Assembly: GCA_019279435.1 (NCBI GenBank)
Contig: JAAALK010000079.1
Coordinates: 66,970,330-67,034,329 of the forward strand
From: Zizania palustris
Taxonomy: Eukaryota > Streptophyta > Magnoliopsida > Poales > Poaceae
DNA: 64,000 nucleotides
Direction: 5' to 3'
The position numbers and the translations under genes were made by a program. The notes under the pieces were generated by a model. The model had not been told where the DNA came from. It did no database searches and saw only the letters and a list, made by a program, of their open reading frames with translations. Of this stretch, positions 22,617 through 34,319 are shown in pieces. How positions within the stretch are numbered: position 1 is the stretch's first letter; each line of letters opens with the position of its first letter.

Positions 22617-23153
22617 TAACCAGCAGATCTGGAAAAAGGAGTAAATTATTTTAAGAAAATTTTAGAAAAATATATATAACATAACGAAATAAATTTACGA
22701 TACAATGATAAAAATATTGACATGATAGTTATTATTTTTATGAATAAATTAAATAAATGGTACCACATCAAATATTTAAATTTAGTAATATCATTTTTAT
22801 TTTAAAAAATAAACCAAAAACTATCGATCAACAAGCCAGTCTTTTATTTTGATAGATCTTATTGTACTCAAACTGTTTCAAATGTAAATATTTTAAAAAA
22901 TGCACCAAAAATCACCATAATGACTTAGTATATTTTTATTATAAATTTTAAAATTGAAATTTGAATTTCAAACGGAAAACGGTGTGGCCTGGTTCCAGTG
23001 TTGCCCTGTGACGTGAACCGTGTAACCGCTAACCACTAGCTCGCAACCAAGATTAGCTCGTCGCGGAGGAGAAGAGGAGAGGCGAATCCAACCCACCGCT
23101 CCCCGCTGCGCACGGAGAAATTCCCGGGGCGGAAATCGAAGGCCGGAGAGGCT
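22617..23153. other. A+T-rich flank, then the promoter/5' UTR of the APR-like gene
   Basis: 22620-22975 is A+T-rich without a feature I can name. Base composition turns GC-rich from about 23050, marking the transcribed leader of the next gene. Confidence 0.5.
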
Positions 23154-23164
23154 ATGACGCGTCG

Positions 23165-23197
<33 letters not shown>

Positions 23198-25700
23198 GGT
23201 CGGGGCCGTGCTCCTCGTCGTCGCCGCCGGCGCCGCGGCGGGGGATTCCCTGCCGGCGCGCGCGGGGAGGGGCCCGCCGTTCCTCGACGCGCTCGCGTCG
23301 CGCTGCCCCGGCTTCCGGATCGAGCCCTCCCCACCTGTCGAGGTAGGTGTCGGATATCGTCTCCCTCTCCGGCGCTGCCGCAGTGCAGCCTAGTTGACTA
23401 ATCCGAATCCGTCGTCCTTTCGCCGTAGTAACGGCGAGGTTTCTCGCGTGTTCTTCGCCTTGTGGAATATTTACATGTCAATGCGGCCAAACGGCAGTGG
23501 CGGATTGTTTGTTTGTAAGAGAATCGCCAGATAGATGTGCGATTTTGGTCGCAGTGAGAGGCGCGATGTTAGAGAGGGATTTGTAGTGAGCAGTATATTA
23601 CAGCATTAATTTATGCATATATGCATTGTTGTTTACAATCATCAGATTAACGGGGGGAGAGATAGGCGGAATTGGGAAAAGGAAAGGCCAACATAACATA
23701 ATTGGCACAGCAAAGGAGAATCATCGAGATGCAAGCAGCGCTGGCGTTACGGTGCTCATGTGAAACAAATGACACCTTGGGCAAGAGGGATTTTCAAAGG
23801 TTATGTACGATGCAAAAGGTAAGCATGTGGCAACATAAACAGCATGATTAAGGATTAAGTGTGGGTGGTCTGAGCAAAGAGATGCTTGATCAGGGTACAG
23901 TGATACAGTGAGGAATGTGTACAGAGAGGAATCATATCTGGAAAATAAGCATGTTCGTTATGTTTAGTTGGAGTAACGAAATGTGAAGAGATATCAAACA
24001 AAAAAAAGGCAGCAACAAAAAAGGGCACATTGTAGGTAGAGTGCTCTAGTGCAATTGCTCAGTATGGGGGAATCTCTTCATTGGAAGAAGAGACTCCTGA
24101 GATGATGACGTTAACCTTAGGAACAGGAATTCATCAACCATGGTCCCCAAAATTCAAAAACAAGGAATTCACTGACATTAGGCTAACTGGATATGGCTCC
24201 AAAGCTTGCAGAATGTTAAATATATATCTGGAGTATTGCTATGTTCTTGTGGGTAATCTTTTCGTTGATGAATTGTGCAATATGTTTTGACCATACCGAT
24301 GTTCCGAATATCCCTTAACCAGCTTTAATGTCAGTCACTGTTGACACATTTTGCAACTGAAAATTCTGTCCTCACTTGATTGTTTATTTTTCAATAACTT
24401 ATTAAGTGTTTTTTCCTACTGAAGGTGAGAGGAGAGGCTATCGATAAAGAGTTGAACCTTCGCCGTAGAGATGTTTCATACTCCATTCTCTTCCATGCTG
24501 CATGGTGTCCATTTTCAAGCAAATTCCGACCAATATTTGAAGCTCTCAGCATTATGTTCCCTCAGATATATCACTTTTCTGTTGAAGAATCCTCTGCAAT
24601 GCCTAGGTATGTAATGACTAAATGTTAACTTCTATGTTGTCTATCTGTCTCTTTAAGTTAGGCATCACACACCACTTTTAATCAATGCTTTTTGACTACC
24701 GGATCACTGCTCATTATGCTGCTTACTGTAGTTTGTTTTCAAGATATGGTGTCCGTGGATTCCCAGCCATTCTTCTTGTAAATGAGACTACAATGGTACG
24801 ATACAGGGGCCCCAAAGATCTCAGCTCTCTGGTGGATTTCTATAAAGAAATTACAGGTACAAGCACCACTCTTTTCTTTCCTGCATAGATTGTTCATTTA
24901 ATTATAACAACTTTGAAATATGTTATATTTGTGCAAAAACTCAGAAAATGAGAATATAGCCTTGGGTGCTATTTAACTATATGGTTCCCTTGCTATTTAA
25001 CTACACATCAGGATTGCCGACTTATTATAGTGGTTTTAATTTTTGGAACCTTTTAAGTATGAAATGTTAATGCTTGTGAATGCAGACAGCCTACTGTCAT
25101 TACTTCCTGGCTGTTGAACACATTCATAACTCATAAGAACCTTTCATTGTAATATAGATTTGTTTCCAATTGTCCAATCCACTAAACTGGGATGCGCTGC
25201 ACACTCCTGCTATTGATGATTAGATTTTTGGATTATCTTTGTTGCTTCAAAGCATTTTTGTGATGGAAATTATTTGTGCTGCAGGCTTTGATCCAGTTGC
25301 ATATTTTGATGTCGATCAGCAAGGCAACAGTGGAAGTTTGAGACCAGTCATGCCAGGGGATTGGTCTCTGCGTAAAATTGTAAAAGAAGAGCCATTTGTG
25401 TTGCTTGCGGTGCTTTTTGTCATCCTGAAGATCGCAGCGCAGTTCGCCCCCATCATCATCTCCCATCTGAGAACATTCTTGGTTGTGCGTGTTCGGAACT
25501 TGAACTTAGGGATCTGTAGGGGATCAAGCCAACTCTTGGAACGAGCATCGCATGTGCTTGATGTGAAGAGGCTTTGTAGCAAGCTTAGACTGAACAATAA
25601 GACAAGGGACCTAAGGAAAGGGGCAAGTAATGCACGAGCTTGGGCTTCCTCATTCACTTCTGTTTCACTGGGTGATCCATCCTCCTCAAGGCAAGCTTAA
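23154..25700 (+). CDS. APRL: 5'-adenylylsulfate reductase-like (APRL) thioredoxin-fold membrane protein
   Basis: Exons 23154-23342, 24425-24606, 24732-24856 and 25285-25700 give 303 residues. The N-terminus is a signal peptide built from a GCC-GTC hexamer repeat (AVAVAVAVAV). A thioredoxin-like domain follows: SILFHAAWCPFSSKFRPIFE, then YGVRGFPAILLVNE with the conserved cis-Pro region. The catalytic site is CPFS, not CXXC, as in plant APRL/PDI-like proteins, so only one redox Cys remains. A membrane helix follows (FVLLAVLFVILKIAAQFAP) with a basic Ser-rich tail. The family lacks the reductase domain of true APR enzymes, so sulfate reduction is not implied; a role in the secretory pathway is inferred. 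All four junctions keep frame. Intron 1 is about 1.1 kb and contains no gene. Confidence 0.92.
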
Positions 25701-27235
25701 CCTTTTTAGGGATGTTTTCTAGTGTATCTGCACATGTGATCCAAAATATTTAATCTTGCTTTCCCATCCTGTTATGTATGATATTTGCTTTTATGTGCAT
25801 TCAGGCATGTGGGAACCTCACAGGCATGTAAATTCTGAGGGCCTCATCTTGTTGTATACTAGGAATACCTTTTGCATTGCGGATGCAATGCCTAATCTTG
25901 CTGTCAAAATAACTACTGTAAATTTGAGATGTATGGTGATCGTTTAAGTAGTTTTTAGATGCATTTTTGTTGTTGCTGGTGCTGTATTGACTCTTCACTT
26001 CAGCGTCCTCGTTGTCTGCACCAGCCTGAAGCTGAGGCTTCTGAGCCATGCTCTGATTTCTCACCGTTTGAAGAAGCTAAAAAAGTGAGTCCCTTCTATG
26101 TGAAGTGAATCTATTATTTACCGGAGATTTGTTTGAAGAGTCCTCCCTGCTCACATTGCGCCGTGCGTAAATCTGCTTCAACATAATTATGAGTTCAATC
26201 TAGAGTATGATCCGAACTTTCTTGAGTAAAATTTCTGTAAAAGTTTCTGAACATGTCTCTCTCATTCTCCTATGCCTGCCATGTGTCAAGTGTTGACTGG
26301 TTTGTGTCACTATCATTCTTCAGTTCCTGGTTATTCGTTTGCTTTGCCAACTCCTTTTTTAATCATCTACAGTGCAATTATTTTGACCCCATCTTTTGAC
26401 TTCTATATTACTCCTGTAAATTTGACTTGTATAAAGGGACGGGTATTTTGGAACCATGCTTGGTAACTTGACTGAAAGGAACTGACGTCGCAGGTCTTTT
26501 CGGATTAGGTGGCACCCTAATCCTTGACAGCTATTGTCGAGATATTTAATACTCCTAATGACCTAATAATCTGTAACTTTGTATGCCGTCCAGGTAAGAT
26601 TATTGAGTGATATAGTGCTGTTTCATAGGAATATTTCGAGTTATTATCATCGAGAAGCTTGCTCATTGCAGGAACTAATCTGAAAGCTTTATACATATTA
26701 CTATAGTGGATGCCTGAATGTAAGTGCTCCAGCCGGCTTCAGACTAAATTTACAGCTCCATGCCGACACTATATCATATCTCCTTGAGAAATCATCTTCT
26801 AATCATCGTTTGCTCCGAACAACTAATCTTTTTCCGTCTGTTAATCTTGCAGAAACATGGAAAGAGTTGAGTAGGAAGGAAGGAATGCAGGATTCCTCAC
26901 TGGTAGGTCCCAAAACCCTTTGTCAGCTTTGTCAGCTTTGTCAGCTAGCAGAAAGGCAAAACCGACACACACACAAACTCCTTCAATTGGATTGACACCC
27001 ATCTCCCTTGGAGCAAGAAGTGTCCCTGTTCCCATTAGTGGCCTCTTGTTCCTTTTATTCCCCTCCAGAAAAAAGAGAGAGAAAGCATCCTTCCTCACTA
27101 CTACTGGTATTGATTCTTGGTGACGGTGAGCATCCATTCTTGACCATTCCACAGTATCAAGGGAGTATCAAAATTGGAAGCATCTGGGCAGCTATATACC
27201 TCTCTGATCTAAGCTTGTTCATGCAGTAGTTTGAC
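25701..27235. other. Intergenic / 5' UTR introns of the next gene
   Basis: A short open stretch at about 26005-26083 (PEAEASEPCSDFSPFEEAKK) has a possible acceptor before it and a donor after it but no partner exons. A possible leader exon lies near 26853-26902. Otherwise nothing is recognised. Confidence 0.4.
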
Positions 27236-28293
27236 ATGAGCAGAGGTGCTTCCATGGATGCGATCAGCTTGGATGAGTGGGAGCTCCTACCTGACCACAA
27301 GAGTTCTTTCTTCATGGAGGAGTTCACCAGTGGCCATGGCACTGTTGGTGGTAAGGATCAGCTCTTGTTTGGTGCCAGTTTGATCATGATCAACATGGAC
27401 CACTTCACCCCTACATCTCACCCTTGTCCCTATGATTGTATCCTAGATGAAGAGACCAAGAAACCAACTCTGTCTATCCAACCATCAGAAGACGTCTGTG
27501 TGGATGATCCTACCATCAAGTTCAAGGACATCGATGTTGTGAAGATCGAATCAGACCAAGAAGAGTTCGTGCCTAAGGTGACTGAAATATTTGATGCCGA
27601 AGAGGAGGAGATGACCAAGAGTCTTGTTGGTGCTAAGGAAGTTGATGAAAAAGAGCTGATGGTTGCAGTGGCACCTGATCAACGCGTTGAAGATGAAGAA
27701 GGTGTCGAGAAAGACAGGACAGGATCAGAACACAATGGTTTCAGTGTGGGGAAGCTGAGAGTGAATGGTGTTGGGGCACTCTGCTCATTTGGGGTTGCAG
27801 CTGCCACTTCCTGCATCTTCCTGCTCGGTGGCTGGCAGCTGCTGCAGAAGAGGCAGAATCAGAAGAACCAGTTCCAGATGTATGGTGATAATGAGGTTGG
27901 TGGCTCTTTCCTTATTTTCAACGGCTTAATTCATGCACTGTTCTTAAGGGTGTGTTCTTAGATTAAGAATTCCATCTAACCAGCTTAAACTTCAGCTATG
28001 CTTGTGTATGTTTAGTCATTGATTAGCTCAGCAAAATTGCATCACTCTGTACAGTGTACAATTAAAAATTGTAGAAGGGATCTCAGATTTTGTGTGGTTT
28101 CCAGATCAGAATGTTGGAACAGATCAGGCTAAAGCTCAATCCAGTGTTTCTGAACATTTTGCTGTCTGATCTGCAGAGAATCCAGCAGGTTGTGCAGCAG
28201 GCCTCAAGGCTGAACCAAGCTGTGTCAACTGTAATGGGAGGTGCATCCACAAGGGCAAGCATCTCATTTGGTGGCTACTATGACGGATTTTGA
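27236..28293 (+). CDS. DUF6821-like membrane-anchored protein (resembles ATG8-interacting ATI3-type proteins)
   Basis: Two coding exons, 27236-27895 and 28177-28293, give 258 residues. The N-terminus has SLDEWELLPDHKSSFF, a conserved W-E-L-L-P-D motif. An acidic low-complexity middle follows (KVTEIFDAEEEE, VEDEEGVEKD). A membrane segment is seen in VGALCSFGVAAATSCIFLLG, then a basic stretch and the tail RIQQVVQQASRLNQAVSTVM ending SFGGYYDGF. The architecture (cytosolic acidic N-part, one helix, short tail) matches the plant DUF6821 group, which includes the Arabidopsis ATI3 proteins; autophagy or ER function here is inference only. Exon 2 could start at 28105 in the same frame, adding 24 residues; the later acceptor (CTGCAG 28171-28176) was preferred because it joins the two conserved parts directly. 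Start could also be the Met at 27254. Confidence 0.8.
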
Positions 28294-31200
28294 TCATTTG
28301 ATGTGTTAGAAACAGTGATAGAATCCTTCTATGCATGATCAAGTGTTAGATCCAGTGTTCTATTCTATGATAGCCATCTATATTGTCATATTCTTTATAT
28401 TGGTTAGGGGCTTAGGGCCAAGTGTCCTTCATGCACAATACCATGAAACCTATCTGCTTGTGTATTTTCAGATTTCAGATATGAATAGATGCTAGATGCA
28501 GAATTTTGTTTTGAGGATTCCGAAGAAGAAGCGACGCCTAACTAACCGTAGTTAGAAGCACGATAGCAGGTCAGCATTAAATTCCACGTGATGGGATGTA
28601 ATACAAGAACTTTTTAGGAGGTTACCATCCTAATACTATTTCTGTCTGAGCATACTCAACGTCAAGGTTTTGATGAGATCCGGTATCAACTTGCTTCCGC
28701 TAACAGCTTGCGTTGCGTCCAACGCGTCTTCGCCTTCATCTCGTCGGCTGCCATGTCGTCTCAAAGAACAAACTGACAGGTCTACTCCTCCAATGCAAGA
28801 TTGCAACTTGCAAGTGCCCTACTCTCAGACGGATCAGATCTCGGCGAGTTATTGGCATCTTAGCTCGAGCAATGAATGCCCCTACCCGAACACTCTGCAG
28901 TTCGGCTAGAGCAGAAAATAATTTTGACCAAAGAAAACAGGACCTGTGCTGGTTTTTAATGAAATTAAACGGTAGATTTGATCATATATGCTTCCTTTGA
29001 TAAACTGAAGAGTTACGCCGACATATAACTGATAAGTGATAAATGTGGTACCAAAAATATATTACGCTTAGAACCGATTCGACTATTCTTAACTAATCAT
29101 TCAAAATACTTTTATACAATTTTATAGTAATAAGGAGCTACATATGCGACCTAATCATTCAAAATACTTTTATACAAAATATAGAAGTTAATGGTCAAAA
29201 CTATATTTTAAGATCCGGTAGAAACAAGATGGTACTTTACTTTAACAATTCAGAATCCAGAGTAATAAATCACCAAATAATTAGCTTTCTGAGACGGTGG
29301 AAGAACCAAACAATTAGAGAGGCCTCGTCCCCTTTCATGATGCACACGGCGACCCGTACGCGCGCAAGAACAAGGAACCCTGCGCGCAAAAGAATGCATC
29401 TGAATCTGAATCTGATTAGGTGTACGTGTACCCGCCTCCACACGTGTTCCTGTCCACGCATGAATGATTTGTGATTTGGTTCCTTTCGATTCCATTTCAC
29501 CAAACTCGAAGGGAAAGAAGCTCCATCTAACCAAAAATGTTTAGGGCATCAGCTGATCAGCAAATTGGTGTGCATACGCTATACGCATGTTTGGTTCAGT
29601 AACCATCAGCAGACAGACGTCCCGGAAAGCTCACCATCTGCTCGTATTTGCTCCAGTCGATCTTATCATTCATGGAGACTGGAATCCAGTTAGCTTGATA
29701 AATAGTTTCATAAAAGTGATTCAGTTTCTCTTGAGAAATATTTCAGAACATGGCAGAGCCTAGCATTTTGTCCCTTGGCCCCTGGGCTGCTCCATGCTGC
29801 TAGCTGCTATGAAATGTTGCTAGGAAGCTGCTATTTCTACCAGTCTCTGCATTATGGATGCCATGAAGGCAGCATGCAGCTAGCTGGAGCATAATCTCCA
29901 GCACTTCTTGGGAAAAAAAACATTGTGGGATAAGTGCAGATGAAGCAAAACATCACTCGAGTGTGTTTCAATGCAAACAGGGGGATGCATAGAGTTTCAG
30001 AGGTTTTTTTCATAGGGAGACAAGACCACCACCTGAGCTAGCAGTTTCTTTTGAGATATTATCTGCAGTACATAAAAGTACTTTCAAATGACAATCTAAT
30101 ATATGGCATGCATAACACCAAACCTAAATATTTTTAGCTTAGTTATTAGTCAAAATTTGCAAATATTCCCTTATCAGTTGTGACCAGCACTTTTTATCCC
30201 TACCTGGTATGCTTTTCTTGTGATCATTGCAACCGAATTGGATGAAAAAAAAATTATTAAGGAGGGAAGACAAACAGCTAGTAAGTTCATATAGTTCTTG
30301 TCCATTCTCTTTCTGAAAAAAAAGGTTTGGAAGACAGTGATGGCCATATTGTCACAATTCAATAATTCTCCCATATTATTTCAGATGACTGAATACCAAG
30401 ATTAAATGGACATACATGAGCACATAATCTTTCTTGCCATGACCAAAGTAGTCCTCTCCCCTTAACTTTTTCTAGATATCAGTATCTGCAATGCCCAGCT
30501 GCACACAGGTGTACAAGCAGAGCTTGGCATGGACATCATAGCATGCCAAAACTGCCAGCAGGTCAGAAAGCAAAGTGACAACCAGAATGAACATTATTCT
30601 ACTTGCAACAGCACATTCCAAGATCAACATGATGTGCACACGCTCCAGCGTTGTGAGTGTGGAGATCTTCCTACAGGTGGAGCTTGGATCTGGGAGAAAG
30701 AGATCCTAATTTACAGTGCAATTTTCAGGTAAGGAGATACAGATGAATGATATATACCTCACTTTCCAACTGGTATCTGATAGTATAGGAGTAGCAAAGG
30801 TTAGGTCAAATTCCATCTACTGGCTAGCTCACAAAAAAAATTCTACTCTCCAAGTACATTCACCTTTGACTCTGAATAATATACCAGTGCTTTCAACCTG
30901 CATTGGTCTTGTAACATATCACATTAACAGCCTGTCAGAGAAGAAGAATTGGCCACTGAACACCACCAATACCTACCATCATGTTGGTTGGTTCTTGCCT
31001 TCTTGGTGAGTAATTGGGCTGGGGCCCCTGAACTGTATTTTTCTCCATGAACAACCAAGTGTGTACCCTCAATCAGGTGTTGGTGAGCTACCCACACATG
31101 AGTAGTGATATCACTTCAGTTCAAGTGAAGTAGGATCAAGATAAAGAAATAGTATTAAAAGACAAAGTGCACATAAACCATATCACTCTAAAAAATTAAG

Positions 31201-33302
31201 CTTGTTATACTGGACCTCATTTTTAATAAGCCCTCCAATGCAAGATTGTTACTAAAAACCAGCAGGCTAATGAAGTAGTTGATCCTGTCACTTCCCTGTT
31301 CCCTGTGATCCTGTCAGCTGTAAACATATGGAGTTAGAATACCATTTCTGAAAGAGATAAAAATGTGTTGCAGCTCATCTTTAAGATCTCTGCCAAAGTT
31401 TTGGGGTACCTTTGCTTGGAGGTGAAGCAGAATGCAGGAAAGCGTGGATGGATCTCCAGGAGGTGAATAAATGCGGCCTCGTGGGCGTGCAGTAAACAGA
31501 TGATATGAGATGAGATGTGGCCCAGATCCAAGAAAACCGTTGTCCTTTTCATTGATTTCAGTCTCCCCCCTCATCTTGCCATGCTGTGTGTAGCTAGTAT
31601 TTCGGATCCCTACATTCTTCACTTCCACCTGTTGATGCACGGCATGAAAAACCCTAGTTGTACTGTGCACTCTGCCCTACTTGCTTGGCTGCACCTAAAG
31701 CCAATATTTTTTTCTGAACCATCCTAAAAGTAATTCTGAGAGAGCTTTTGGTCCCTTATATCGTCCTCGTATAAAGAATCATCCCACTAGATCTAAATTC
31801 TCCGTAAAAATCAATCAATCATGTTCTTATAATCTAAATTCGTATTTATAAACAGTCAAATTCAAGTGACTGACTATCTTTTTCAAGCATCTTTCAAGCA
31901 CCTACTATATGCTCTTGAGCTCTTCTACACCGGAGAACAACAAAGGATGGGCTCCCATGGAGTAGACACTGGAGTACGTCTGGTAGGGCGTATACTCCAG
32001 TTATTTCCCACTGTTCAGCATGTGAACTGGTTCTCCTATACGATAAAAATAAAATAAAAGGAAATGCAGAGCTGGTATTCATTCTCATGTCAGTGATCCA
32101 GAGGTAGTAGAGCAGTGGAGCAAGGGGCAGTGGCCTACGTGACTCAAGAGAGTAAGCTGCAAGTACCACCTGGAGGCAAGATTTTGAGCAGCCTCTACAG
32201 TCTACATACACGTACATCAGTTACAATTTGGCATGAATGGCAATTATCTCCATCATAAATGAGTGGAGAGACAGATAAAAGATCACAAGGATTTAATCCC
32301 AGGAAGGTGCTCTAACTGAATTTCCCTGCTTTTTTTCCTTCTCTCTGGATATAGATATAGCAGGAGTCACCTTTGAAAAAGCTTGCAAAAATGGTAGTAA
32401 CCACTCCATCCCAGCAAGGAGAAAACATCTAGTGGTAACAGTAGCAATGGCAGCCGTTACAAAAGGAAAGGAGAGCAGCCAGCATCTGCTCCCCCTGTCC
32501 TGCAACCTGCTGCACTCCATGAGTCGGGTGACAGGTGTGTGGCGTGGTATCTTGTACCCAAAGTTTTTGTCTCCCTTTCCTCTCACCTCTGGTCCTCTTC
32601 CTCCCCTCTCCCACTACTTGAGTCATTCTGCGGTTTGCTTGCTTGGTGGCTTCTCCTCTCATTGCCTCTTGATGCGGAGAGAGCACACTGCTTTGCTCCT
32701 CTTACTGTAGAGTGTCCTCTGCATCTTTCTTCCTCTTCACCATCCTCTGATGGACAATCTGATGGTTGCTTGGTTATTCTTGTTAGAGTTTTGAGAGCTT
32801 GTCTCGGTGAAGCTTCCTTTTTTGCTTCGCTGTTCTTGGTGCTGTTTGGAGGTTAAAGGTGGTGCCTTGGGGCTTCTTCTGAAGAAATCTCGGGGGAAGT
32901 TTGCTGCTCTGGTGGCTGCTGCCGGTTTTGCGGGAAATCTTGGGGCGTGTTGTCACATCCGCGCGCTTGATTGCGTTTGAAGAGGTCGGTTTAGTGAAGG
33001 ATTGGAATCTTGCTGCGGTATCAATCGAGGCGCCGCTCCGCCCTGACTTGCTTTCTGGGCGGTTCTTCGTGCTGCTTTTTGCAGTAAAGGTGGGATCTTG
33101 AGGCCACTCGAGGTGGCGTCGCTGGATCGGGAAGGCCCCCCTGCGCGAGCGATCTCTGCGCGGCTTCTCCTCTTGGTCGGCATTGCGAGGGCGAGCTCGC
33201 CGGTGGTTGATGCGGTGAGGCGGAGAAGCGTTGCTTCGCGTTGTGTTCTGAGCTGCTACTTCCGCTGCTGCGCGCCGCAGGTGTTCGCTGAAAGGCGCGA
33301 GC
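28294..33302. other. 5-kb gene-poor interval
   Basis: No gene is supported on either strand. A dispersed repeat segment near 29045-29130 (ATTCTTAACTAATCATTCAAA) resembles 36110-36170. From about 32540 the DNA becomes C/T- and then GC-rich and is probably the promoter and leader of the DUF868 gene. Confidence 0.55.
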
Positions 33303-34178
33303 ATGAGGGACTTCCCTTCCTGCTTCGGGGAGAGCGGCGTCCAGATCGCGGACGCGTCGTCGTCATCGTCGAGCGCCGGCAAGGGCGCGGCGCAGAACCT
33401 GGTGACCTGCCTCTACCAGACGCAGTTCTCGGGCCGGCCCTGCGTGATCTCGGTGACCTGGAGCAAGAGCCTCATGGGGCAGGGCCTCAGCATTGGCGTG
33501 GACGACCTGTCCAACCAGTGCCTGTGCAAGGCCGACATCAAGCCATGGCTTTTCTCCAAGAAGAAGGGGTCCAAGAGGCTCGACGTCGACGACGGCAAGA
33601 TTGAGATCTTCTGGGACCTGTCCGGCGCCAAGTTTGGTGCCGGGCCAGAGCCACTGGAGGGGTTCTATGTCGCGGTGGTGTTTGACCTTGAGCTCATACT
33701 CCTACTCGGCGACATGAAGAAGGACGCATACCGGAAGACCGGTGTAAACCGACCTATGCTGAATGCTGCATTTGTGGCGAGGAGGGAGCACATATATGGG
33801 AAGAAGATTTACACTGCCAAAGCACAGTTTTGCGACAATGGCCAATGCCATGATGTTGTGATAGAGTGTGACACCGTCGGCCTCAAGGATCCATGTCTTG
33901 AGATACGGGTTGATAAGAAGCCCGTCATGCAGGTGAAGCGTCTGGCTTGGAAGTTCAGGGGAAACCAGACAATTCTTGTTGATGGTTTGCCTGTGGAGGT
34001 GTTCTGGGATGTCCACAGCTGGCTCTTTGGATCCACTACAAACAATGCGGTGTTCATGTTTCAGACATGCCAAGCGCCTGAGAAGTCCATGCCGAGGTCA
34101 TGCTCACAGATTTTTAGGGAGTCGCAGCTGCAGGGTCTTGGTTTCTCGCTGATCCTATATGCATGGAAGCTTGAATAG
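33303..34178 (+). CDS. DUF868 family protein, single exon
   Basis: An uninterrupted 291-codon frame starting MRDFPSCFGESGVQIAD. DUF868 hallmarks run throughout: QNLVTCLYQTQFSGRPCVIS with SVTWSKSLMGQGLSI, CKADIKPWLFSKKKGSKRLD, FWDLSGAKFGAGPEPLEGFY, FVARREHIYGKKIYTAKAQF, LEIRVDKKPVMQVKRLAWKF, FWDVHSWLFG, and the ending LGFSLILYAWKLE. Length is typical. The family is plant-specific, usually intronless in its coding part, and biochemically uncharacterised; no signal peptide or membrane helix is obvious. The leader has several short upstream frames. Codon use is GC-rich at the 5' end and more neutral towards the 3' end, as is usual for grass genes. Confidence 0.96.
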   Translation: MRDFPSCFGESGVQIADASSSSSSAGKGAAQNLVTCLYQTQFSGRPCVISVTWSKSLMGQGLSIGVDDLSNQCLCKADIKPWLFSKKKGSKRLDVDDGKIEIFWDLSGAKFGAGPEPLEGFYVAVVFDLELILLLGDMKKDAYRKTGVNRPMLNAAFVARREHIYGKKIYTAKAQFCDNGQCHDVVIECDTVGLKDPCLEIRVDKKPVMQVKRLAWKFRGNQTILVDGLPVEVFWDVHSWLFGSTTNNAVFMFQTCQAPEKSMPRSCSQIFRESQLQGLGFSLILYAWKLE

Positions 34179-34303
34179 GTGTCTGCAGGATCATAATTTG
34201 CTTCTGCTGCTGCCTCCTTTTAGTGCTAACGGGATGTTTATTGAGTGTCTGTTCTTGGGAATGTTATGGAGGCTCTCCAATATATGTTCTTTCATTTTTT
34301 TTT

Positions 34304-34319
34304 GGGGGGGGGGGGGGGG
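34304..34319 (+). repeat. Poly-G run (16 nt)
   Basis: An uninterrupted G homopolymer after a T-run in the 3' UTR of the DUF868 gene. Its exact length is uncertain in any assembly. Confidence 0.9.

Noticed and set aside
24081..24290. 69-codon frame in intron 1 of the APR-like gene
   Set aside because: Isolated, no family resemblance, inside a well-defined intron.
29780..29895. Possible hairpin (CTCCATGCTGCTAGCTGC and GCAGCTAGCTGGAG) as a microRNA precursor
   Set aside because: The arms pair only over short blocks with offsets, and no known microRNA sequence was recognised.
32783..33382. 199-codon minus-strand frame before the DUF868 gene
   Set aside because: Low-complexity, overlaps the leader and first codons of DUF868 in antisense, and lacks any recognisable domain.
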